From contig CALAQT010000194.1 of NCBI GenBank assembly GCA_937888775.1, positions 1 to 6,266 of the forward strand: DNA of 6,266 nt, read 5' to 3'. The stretch is from an uncultured Actinomycetes bacterium (lineage in GTDB: Bacteria; Actinomycetota; Thermoleophilia; Solirubrobacterales; Solirubrobacteraceae). Both the position numbers and the translations under genes were made by a program. This document shows, one piece after another, positions 1 through 4,919 of this stretch. The notes beneath the pieces are model-generated. The model had not been told where the DNA came from. It searched no databases and was given only the letters and a program-made list of their open reading frames with translations. How positions within the stretch are numbered: the stretch's first letter is position 1; each line of letters begins with the position of its first letter.

Positions 1-17
1 CGGACGTGGTTGGTCAT
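1..17 (-). CDS. Start of a gene running out of the left edge (partial)
   Basis: An ATG on the minus strand at 17-15 follows a good ribosome binding site, AGGAGA at 28-23, with a 5-base spacer. The visible codons read Met-Thr-Asn-His-Val and part of a sixth. No product can be inferred from five residues. The roughly 100 bases upstream are less coding-like than the regulator fragment beyond them, which supports a true gene start. The gene points the same way as the MerR-like fragment at 393-121 and away from the phasin-like gene. Confidence 0.55.
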
Positions 18-120
18 CGGTGTCTCCTGAGGTTGAGTGACTCGTGCAGTTGGGAGCGACCCTACTCCGACTCGCGGTTGCGCGTGAGCCGTTTCTATGG
101 CGGTTCAGGCCCGGGCTAGG

Positions 121-393
121 GCCTCGCGCGTGCTGATAGACGAGGCTCAGGCCTGGTCGGTCCAGCGCCCGGGCGACGCTCCCGGCGTCCGGAACGACCT
201 CCACGTGCCCGTTGACGAGGAGCACCGCAGGGCGATCGAGCGATTCCTCGCTTGATCGCAGGGCCTCGGCCGCCCGCTCGAGCGCGTCCATCGATAGCCC
301 GGCCCGGCGCAGGTCGGCCAGGACACGAGCCGCGACAGCATCCTCGGCCGTGAACCGATTCGGCGACCCGCGGCCCTTCCTCGACGCGCCGCC
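121..393 (-). pseudogene. MerR-like regulator, C-terminal part only, probably broken
   Basis: Read on the minus strand, this frame gives a protein-like, GC3-rich sequence. It includes NRFTAEDAVAARVLADLRR (360-304), then AGLSMDALERAAEAL, then a segment ending VLLVNGHVEVVPDAG. The pattern 'R-F-T-x-x-D-x-x-x-x-x-V-L-x-x-L-R-x-x-G-L-S-x-x-x-L' is what follows the helix-turn-helix and wing in MerR-type and VapB45/DUF433-type DNA-binding proteins. The recognition helix-turn-helix that should precede it is missing: an in-frame TAG lies at 396-394, and none of the three minus frames upstream shows a convincing helix-turn-helix. No ATG or GTG precedes the conserved part; the first ATG (291) is inside it. 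At the other end the frame stays open to the window edge but turns unprotein-like past about 121, while neighbouring frames stop at 118-116 and 107-105. Both signs suggest decay. An intact gene using a rare start, or a sequencing error, remains possible. Confidence 0.5.
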
Positions 394-401
394 CTACGCA
401 A

Positions 402-415
402 GCGTAATATTACGC
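402..415. promoter_or_regulatory. Perfect 14-bp palindrome, candidate operator
   Basis: GCGTAATATTACGC is its own reverse complement. Allowing one mismatched pair at each of two places, the symmetry extends to 397-420. Its AT-only core stands out in very GC-rich surroundings. It lies between the broken regulator and the phasin-like gene, 124-137 bases before the latter's ATG. TAATAT inside it could act as a -10 element, with TCGACG at 381-386 as a weak -35 (18-base spacer), which would place an operator over the promoter. The symmetry is seen directly; the operator role is inferred. Confidence 0.45.
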
Positions 416-495
416 GTGGGTAGCTTCCCCGCACGGGCCCCGTGGTGTTCTCCCGATGCGCGCGCGGCCTGCCAGGCATAGAAAGGGAGAGTCGA

Positions 496-516
496 GACGC
501 CGTATCCAACGGCGTC
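496..516 (+). repeat. Inverted repeat in the leader of the phasin-like gene
   Basis: GACGCCG (496-502) and CGGCGTC (510-516) are perfect inverted copies separated by 7 bases. The repeat ends 12 bases before the Shine-Dalgarno sequence GGAGG of the phasin-like gene. It could be a second operator half-site pair or a hairpin in the mRNA leader; no tract of T follows, so it does not look like a terminator. Confidence 0.4.
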
Positions 517-538
517 ACACCGATTTACGGAGGTAGCG

Positions 539-805
539 ATGCCGATCGTCGACAAGACCACAGAGCTGTCTGAGGAGGCGCTGGAATCGGTCAGGACCGG
601 TCAGCAGCACGCGATGGCGGCGGTGCGCGAGTTCGTCGACACCGTCGGGAAGACGCAAACGGGCGAGGATCCGTCCAAGCGGCAGGAAGTCATCGACTCC
701 GCCCTGGAGATGGCGGATCGACTGATCCAGACGGAGTACGACTTCCTTCGCAGCATCGTGCAGAGCGCCGGTAAGTCGCTGGGCGCCTCGACAAACGCGA
801 AATAG
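539..805 (+). CDS. Small phasin-like helical protein
   Basis: An 88-residue protein with no signal peptide, no membrane segment and no cysteine. It is almost wholly amphipathic and helical: one helix around residues 10-38 (LSEEALESVRTGQQHAMAAV and on), a short polar linker (about 39-46), and a second helix around 47-80 containing the segment VIDSALEMADRLIQTEYDFL. The spacing and the pattern 'A-L-E-M-A-D-R-L-x-x-x-x-Y-D-F-L-R-S-I-V' resemble actinobacterial phasin-like proteins, which coat polyhydroxyalkanoate or lipid inclusions. The start is well supported: GGAGG at 529-533 lies 5 bases before the ATG. Downstream genes for an acyltransferase and an acyl-CoA synthetase fit a role at lipid bodies, but the assignment rests on helix pattern and context, not on a diagnostic motif. 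Other possibilities are a generic coiled-coil or chaperone-like small protein. Confidence 0.6.
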   Translation: MPIVDKTTELSEEALESVRTGQQHAMAAVREFVDTVGKTQTGEDPSKRQEVIDSALEMADRLIQTEYDFLRSIVQSAGKSLGASTNAK

Positions 806-820
806 GGCACGACGCGAGCG

Positions 821-1066
821 ATGGCATCAACCGTGCCCGAGGTGACCCCCCGCAGCCTGCCTGCGCTCCCCCCGCCGGAGAGCGTCGGGGGGAGGCTGGC
901 TGGCGCCGACGAGCGCGCGCACATGGACTGCGGCGCGGCGGCCGTGCTCGAGATGCTGTGGAGTCGTCGCAATCGCGCGCTCGCTGATGTCTCGCTCGCC
1001 AGGCCTTGCGCGCTTGGGTCAACCGCGACCGGCGCGGAGAACACGCTCGCCGGAGAGACGCTGTAG
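821..1066 (+). CDS. Doubtful small ORF between the phasin-like and acyltransferase genes
   Basis: This 81-codon frame has GC-biased third positions like its neighbours, lies 15 bases after the phasin-like gene and ends 8 bases before the acyltransferase start, so it would fit an operon. Against it: no Shine-Dalgarno sequence precedes the ATG, the product (rich in Pro, Ala and Arg, opening MASTVPEVTP) has no recognisable fold or motif, and a strong GC hairpin (866-894) cuts through it. I do not recognise it. It may simply be a long spacer of 269 bases that carries a chance frame. Confidence 0.22.
   Translation: MASTVPEVTPRSLPALPPPESVGGRLAGADERAHMDCGAAAVLEMLWSRRNRALADVSLARPCALGSTATGAENTLAGETL
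866..894 (+). terminator. GC-rich hairpin, possible U-less terminator or attenuator
   Basis: CTCCCCCCG (866-874) pairs perfectly with CGGGGGGAG (886-894) around an 11-base loop. The flanks (GCAGCC on the left, GGCTGG on the right) could add further imperfect pairing. It lies about 60 bases after the phasin-like stop codon. There is no following T tract, so an intrinsic terminator of the classical type is not shown. It could partly insulate the abundant small protein from the downstream enzyme genes. Confidence 0.35.
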
Positions 1067-1069
1067 GTT
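1064..1069 (+). promoter_or_regulatory. Possible -10 element for a near-leaderless acyltransferase transcript
   Basis: TAGGTT matches the TANNNT pattern of actinobacterial -10 elements and ends 5 bases before the ATG at 1075, the position expected for a leaderless or near-leaderless mRNA. No convincing -35 is visible and only a weak AGG (1070-1072) could serve as a Shine-Dalgarno. The first three bases are also the stop codon of the doubtful small ORF. Inference only. Confidence 0.22.
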
Positions 1070-1074
1070 AGGCG

Positions 1075-1983
1075 ATGTCCAGCGACGATCCACGCGCTGT
1101 GAGCGGCTCCGGGGCGATCCACCCGCCAGCGCTCCGCCCACCGCAGGGGCTTGGTGGGTCGCTCGCGCGCCAGGTGCGGGAGCGCATCCCCGCGGCTGAT
1201 CTGAGCGAGCGCGATCCGGACTACATCCGCCGGACGCTGCCGGGGCTGTGGTTGCTGGCCTCGTACTACTTCAGGGCGGACGTCCGTGGTCTTCATCACG
1301 TCCCGGAGCAGGGAGCGGTGCTGCTGGTCGGAAACCATTCCGGGGGGAACGTGCCGCCCGACACGTTCGTGTTCGCGCTGGCGTTCAGCGCGTACTTCGG
1401 CGCGGATCGGCCGTTCTACCAGCTGGCGCACAATCTTGTGATGGTGTGGCCCGGGCTCGGTTTCCTGCGCCGCTATGGGACGGTCGCTGCAGCGCATGAG
1501 AATGCGGCTCGTGCGCTTGACGCCGGCGCGGCGGTGCTCGTCTATCCGGGCGGCGACTACGAGACGCATCGTCCGTCGTGGGAGTCCGGCCGGATCGACT
1601 TCGATCAGCGCAAGGGCTTCATCGCGCTTGCGCTCGAGCGCGAGCTCCCGATCGTGCCGGTCGTCTCGATCGGTGGCCAGGAGACGGCTCTGTTCCTCAC
1701 GCGCGGCGAGCGGCTCGCACGCGCGCTCCGACTCGATCGGTACTTCCGCCTGCACGTGCTTCCGATTTCGCTGGGGCTGCCCTGGGGAGTGAACTTCGGC
1801 GATCTGCTCGGTCATGTGCCGCTGCCGGCCAAGATCACGATTCAGGTGCTTCCACCGATCGACCTGTGTGAGCGTCTCGGGCCCCGCCCCAGCCTCGACG
1901 ATGCCTACGATTGCGTCACCGGGGTGATGCAGCGGGCGCTTGACGATCTGGCGGCGCAGCGCCGATTCCCGATCATCGGGTGA
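1075..1983 (+). CDS. MGAT-like lysophospholipid/acylglycerol acyltransferase
   Basis: A 302-residue enzyme of the PlsC-type glycerolipid acyltransferase superfamily, closest in style to the LPLAT_MGAT-like group. It should transfer an acyl chain from acyl-CoA to a lipid or alcohol acceptor at the inner membrane face. Visible blocks: VGNHSGGNVPPD (85-96) with the catalytic His88; GLGFLRRYGTV (126-136); VLVYPGGDYETHRP (154-166), the acyl-acceptor 'FPEG' block in its MGAT-like 'YPGG' form; KGFIALALE (180-188); and LPIVPVVSIGGQE (191-203), the fourth block. Weakly hydrophobic stretches around 55-66 and 97-106 may dip into the membrane; there is no signal peptide. His88 and Asp96 are 7 residues apart, unlike the usual HX4D. 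The ATG at 1075 has only a weak Shine-Dalgarno; the first 40 residues are low-complexity, so a later start is conceivable. The stop lies 7 bases before the GTG of the next gene, so the two are almost certainly co-transcribed. The exact acceptor cannot be told. Confidence 0.85.
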   Translation: MSSDDPRAVSGSGAIHPPALRPPQGLGGSLARQVRERIPAADLSERDPDYIRRTLPGLWLLASYYFRADVRGLHHVPEQGAVLLVGNHSGGNVPPDTFVFALAFSAYFGADRPFYQLAHNLVMVWPGLGFLRRYGTVAAAHENAARALDAGAAVLVYPGGDYETHRPSWESGRIDFDQRKGFIALALERELPIVPVVSIGGQETALFLTRGERLARALRLDRYFRLHVLPISLGLPWGVNFGDLLGHVPLPAKITIQVLPPIDLCERLGPRPSLDDAYDCVTGVMQRALDDLAAQRRFPIIG

Positions 1984-1990
1984 ACTGGCC

Positions 1991-4054
1991 GTGCGCGCCT
2001 CGCAGGAGGTGAGCATCGATGCGCCGGCGGCGGCCCTCTGGGAGCTGATCGGCGAGCCGTCGCTGTATCCGCGGTTTCTGCGCGACGTTACCCGCTGGGA
2101 GAAGATCGCCGGGGATGAGGGCAGCCGTCCGCGGTACCACATCGAGGTTCGCGTTGGTGGTGTCGAGTTGGGGGCGGTCGTCGAGATCACGCATGCCTCG
2201 GCGCCGCACGAGCTGGGCTGGGAAAGCGTGAGTGGGATCGAGCACCACGGGCACTGGCGCGTGCGCTCGGACGGCGATCGGCGCTGCACTGTCGCGCTCG
2301 ATCTCAGCTATCGCGCGCCGGGAGGAGTGCTGGGAATGATCGCGGATGGCGCGGCACTGCCGCTCTTGCACCAAGGCTTGCGCGAGTCACTCGCTCGCTT
2401 GAAGGCCGACGTCGAGGGCAGCGCGCCAACGCGCGGGGTAGTGGCGAGGATCGCGGGCGACACGCGCGAGGCGGTGTACGACGCCGGGGTGCTCGCACGG
2501 ACCGGGCTGCTCGCGCCGGCGCGGCCTGATCGGCTGGTGCGCGCGGCCTGGGAGCTTGCACAGTGGGACGCCACGCTCGCTGCCGGCTGCGCGATCGCCG
2601 CGACTCTGCATCCAGATGATCGCGCGCTGGTGGACGACCGCGGGACGTGGACATTCGCCGAGATCCACCGTCGCACGAACGCGCTTGCCCGCGGGCTGCA
2701 GGAGGCCGGCGTCGACTCTGGCGACCGCGTGGCGATCCTGTGCCGGAACCACGCGGGCTTCGCCGAGGCGCTGCTGGCTGCGTCGAAGCTCGGGGTCGAC
2801 GTGCTGCTCCTTAGCACGGGCCTCGCGGCACCCCAGCTGCGCGAGGTGCTCCGGCGCGAGCGCCCGCGGGCGCTGATCCACGACGAGGAGTTCGTCGAGG
2901 GGGTCAAGATCCGCGGACTGCGGAGGTTCGTCGCCTGGCACGACGGTCCCGGTGCGTCAGCGATCACGCTCGATGAGCTGATCGCCGGCGGCGATACACG
3001 GGACATGTCCCCGCCGTCCAGGCACGCCCACGTGGTCATTCTCACCTCTGGGACCACTGGGTCGCCGAAGGCCGCCACGCGACCTGAGTCTGAGAATCTC
3101 CGTGTACCGCTCGCCTTGCTTGACCGCATTCCCCTCCGTGCCCGGCACGTCACGCACATCGTCTCGCCGCTGTTTCATTCGTGGGGCTACATGCACTTCG
3201 GGCTGGCGGTCGCGGTCTCCGCGACGCTCGTGCTGCGACGGCGCTTCGATCCTGAAGACCTGCTGGCCGACATCGAACGTGAACGGGTCGATTCGCTCGC
3301 GCTCGTGCCGACGATGCTCGCGCGCATCCTCGAACTGCCGCCCGCCGTCCGCCGCCGTCACGACACTTCGTCTCTGCGCGTCGTGGCCGTCAGCGGCTCA
3401 GCCCTGCAGGGCGATCTCGCGACGCGCTTCATGGATGAGTTCGGCGACATCCTCTACAACCTGTACGGGTCCACGGTGGTGTCGTGGGCAGCGATCGCCA
3501 CGCCAGCGGACTTGCGCGCGGCCCCGGGCACGGTCGGCCGCCCGCCCCGCGGAACCCGTGTGGCGATCCTCGACGAGCTCGGCCGCCGCGCTCCTGCGGG
3601 ATCGCGGGGCCGCATCTTCGTACGTAACGAGACGGCGTTTGAGGGCTACACCGACGGGGGCGGCAGGCAGGTGATCGACGGTCTGGTTAGCGCCGGCGAC
3701 ATCGGACACGTTGACGATGCCGGACGGCTGTTCGTCGACGGGCGCGAGGACGACATGATCGTCTCAGGGGGCGAGAACATCTTTCCCTCAGAGGTCGAAG
3801 ACGCGCTCGCACGGCACCCGAGCGTCGCTGAGGTGGCAGTCGTCGGTATCGAGGACGAGCGCTTCGGACAGCGGCTGAAGGCCTACGTCATCGCGGCAAA
3901 CGGCGCCGCGGTCTCCGAGGACGAGCTGAAGCAGCTGGTGCGCACGAGACTCGCCCCGTTCAAGGTTCCTCGCGAGATCGAGTTCGTGACCGAGCTGCCT
4001 CGCACCGCGACAGGAAAGGTCGCGAAGGCCGAGCTTGGTGAGCCAAGACGGTAG
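1991..4054 (+). CDS. SRPBCC domain fused to a FadD-type acyl-CoA synthetase
   Basis: A 687-residue two-domain protein. Residues 1-143 look like an SRPBCC (START/polyketide-cyclase-like) domain: the opening strand EVSIDAPAAALWELIG, a central strand run, and the closing helix LHQGLRESLARLKADVEG. After a linker comes an adenylate-forming (ANL) enzyme of FadD style, with the linker 'LLAPARPDRLVRAAWELAQW' typical of FadD2/FadD12-like actinobacterial ligases. ATP-binding loop TSGTTGSPK is at 352-360, A5 block YGSTV at 492-496, SAGDIG at 567-572 (Asp570), GREDDMIVSGGENIFP at 584-599, and PRTATGK at 671-676 with the catalytic Lys676. It should activate a carboxylic acid to acyl-AMP and then acyl-CoA. 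The A5 block has Val496 where Glu is normal. The GTG at 1991 is chosen because it puts the SRPBCC opening strand about 6 residues in; a TTG at 1940 would overlap the acyltransferase by 44 bases. The Shine-Dalgarno is weak, suggesting translational coupling. The fatty acid class is unknown. Confidence 0.85.
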   Translation: MRASQEVSIDAPAAALWELIGEPSLYPRFLRDVTRWEKIAGDEGSRPRYHIEVRVGGVELGAVVEITHASAPHELGWESVSGIEHHGHWRVRSDGDRRCTVALDLSYRAPGGVLGMIADGAALPLLHQGLRESLARLKADVEGSAPTRGVVARIAGDTREAVYDAGVLARTGLLAPARPDRLVRAAWELAQWDATLAAGCAIAATLHPDDRALVDDRGTWTFAEIHRRTNALARGLQEAGVDSGDRVAILCRNHAGFAEALLAASKLGVDVLLLSTGLAAPQLREVLRRERPRALIHDEEFVEGVKIRGLRRFVAWHDGPGASAITLDELIAGGDTRDMSPPSRHAHVVILTSGTTGSPKAATRPESENLRVPLALLDRIPLRARHVTHIVSPLFHSWGYMHFGLAVAVSATLVLRRRFDPEDLLADIERERVDSLALVPTMLARILELPPAVRRRHDTSSLRVVAVSGSALQGDLATRFMDEFGDILYNLYGSTVVSWAAIATPADLRAAPGTVGRPPRGTRVAILDELGRRAPAGSRGRIFVRNETAFEGYTDGGGRQVIDGLVSAGDIGHVDDAGRLFVDGREDDMIVSGGENIFPSEVEDALARHPSVAEVAVVGIEDERFGQRLKAYVIAANGAAVSEDELKQLVRTRLAPFKVPREIEFVTELPRTATGKVAKAELGEPRR

Positions 4055-4870
4055 CGGTGAGCGATCGCCCCTGTCGCGTCGGCCCCATCTGGAGTTACTA
4101 CCGACGCGGCCGGCACCGGTTGGGCGACGCCGCGCATGCAAACCGCGATCATGCTGGCAAACGCGTCGCGGATCGAAGCGGCAGTGGTCTGCGAGCTCGA
4201 CCGCGCTGTTGCCTTGGAACGCGACGAGCTACACCGACCGACTCGGCAGGCGGCTCCCGCTCGAGTGGCCACCCCCGGCCGCTGCTGCCGCCGTCGCGAA
4301 GCGAGCGCTGGGCTCGCCGACTGTGGGCGGTCGCTGGACATACTCCCAAGCGCATGAGATCAACCGGCTCGGCCCGCCGCGTCTGCTTCCGTCGCAATGC
4401 GCAAGTCGGCGCCCAAATGTCGCTCGGCATGAAAGCAGAAGTGATCGCGCCGCTTGAGCAGGCCTCAGTTGCTAGCCCGGGACGAGCCGTCTCGGTCGGC
4501 CGCGGGAGACTGGCCCTGTTGCTGGAAGCGAGGGCTGGGACCAACTCTCCTCCATTCGCCCGACGAAAGAGGTGTCAGCCGAGCGCCCACCCGGACAGCC
4601 GGTCCTCGTCCGACTCGGGAGCGCCGCCGAGGAGCACGAGCAGTGCTGCTCGCCCGGGCCGAAGCAGCAGCGTCGCGATTGTCATCCGAGCGCGCTGCGA
4701 CCGTTCCCAAGGAGCACTTCTCAAAGCCTCCGGACGGCAGCCTGACACGTATTCTCTCGGTCGGTTGCGGTAGTGCGAGGCTCGTTCGCTCGGATCGTCG
4801 CGTCTCGTCCTGACGGGCTTTCCCAGCTCGGTCCGGGCTGGCTTCGGGTGCGCCTGATCGAGGGACGCGT
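4055..4870. other. Gene-poor stretch with possible decayed coding sequence
   Basis: No intact gene is convincing here. The longest plus-strand frame (4057-4773, GTG start) encodes a low-complexity Arg/Ser/Pro-rich product with no motif and no ribosome binding site, and is taken as chance. Two shorter stretches look more like real protein in different frames: about 4125-4250 (MQTAIMLANASRIEAAVVC and on, in the reading frame of the upstream synthetase) and about 4200-4395 in the next frame (LPWNATSYTDRLGRRLPLEW and on, with GC-rich third positions). Together they could be pieces of one frameshifted old gene, but I do not recognise the family. From 4400 to 4870 I see nothing beyond chance frames. 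No tRNA, rRNA or CRISPR repeat is visible. Confidence 0.4.
4075..4108 (+). terminator. Inverted repeat after the synthetase gene, candidate terminator
   Basis: CGCGTCGG (4075-4082) and CCGACGCG (4101-4108) are perfect 8-bp inverted copies around an 18-base spacer, starting 20 bases past the synthetase stop codon. No T tract follows. The location suits the end of the lipid operon, but the long loop and missing T run make the terminator role uncertain. Confidence 0.35.
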
Positions 4871-4875
4871 ACTGC

Positions 4876-4904
4876 TTGTGCGCACCAGTAGACGCAGCTA
4901 TGCT
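4876..4904 (+). promoter_or_regulatory. Sigma-70-like promoter of the secreted-protein gene
   Basis: TTGTGC (4876-4881) and TATGCT (4899-4904) are separated by exactly 17 bases and match the -35 and -10 consensus at 3 and 4 of 6 positions. Transcription would begin near 4911, leaving a leader of about 9 bases that contains AGGG (4911-4914) just before the ATG at 4920. This placement supports the ATG at 4920 over the longer upstream frame, whose first 49 codons would span the promoter. Confidence 0.5.
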
Positions 4905-4919
4905 TGCTACAGGGCAAAC

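Noticed and set aside
147..518. 123-codon minus-strand frame and an 89-codon plus-strand frame (212-481) in the left region
   Set aside because: Both are Arg/Ser-rich and low in structure. The third choice, the minus frame reading NRFTAEDAVAARVL, is far more protein-like and is the one kept as a regulator fragment.
1940..1990. Upstream TTG start for the synthetase
   Set aside because: It overlaps the acyltransferase by 44 bases and adds 17 residues before the SRPBCC fold; GTG at 1991 fits the usual domain start.
601..2289. A 562-codon open frame on the minus strand opposite the phasin-like, acyltransferase and synthetase genes
   Set aside because: Its product is Arg/Ser/Pro/His-rich with no domain, and it is fully opposite genes with clear motifs. 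Long antisense frames are expected in GC-rich DNA.
2308..3159. A 283-codon minus-strand frame inside the synthetase gene
   Set aside because: Ser/Arg-rich product without motifs, wholly opposite the conserved ligase; a mirror frame.
4057..4773. 238-codon plus-strand frame starting with GTG after the synthetase
   Set aside because: Arg/Ser/Pro-rich composition, no ribosome binding site, no motif; coding-like signal in the region lies in other frames.
4773..4919. N-terminal extension of the secreted protein
   Set aside because: It would span the promoter-like elements and bury the signal peptide 70 residues inside the protein.
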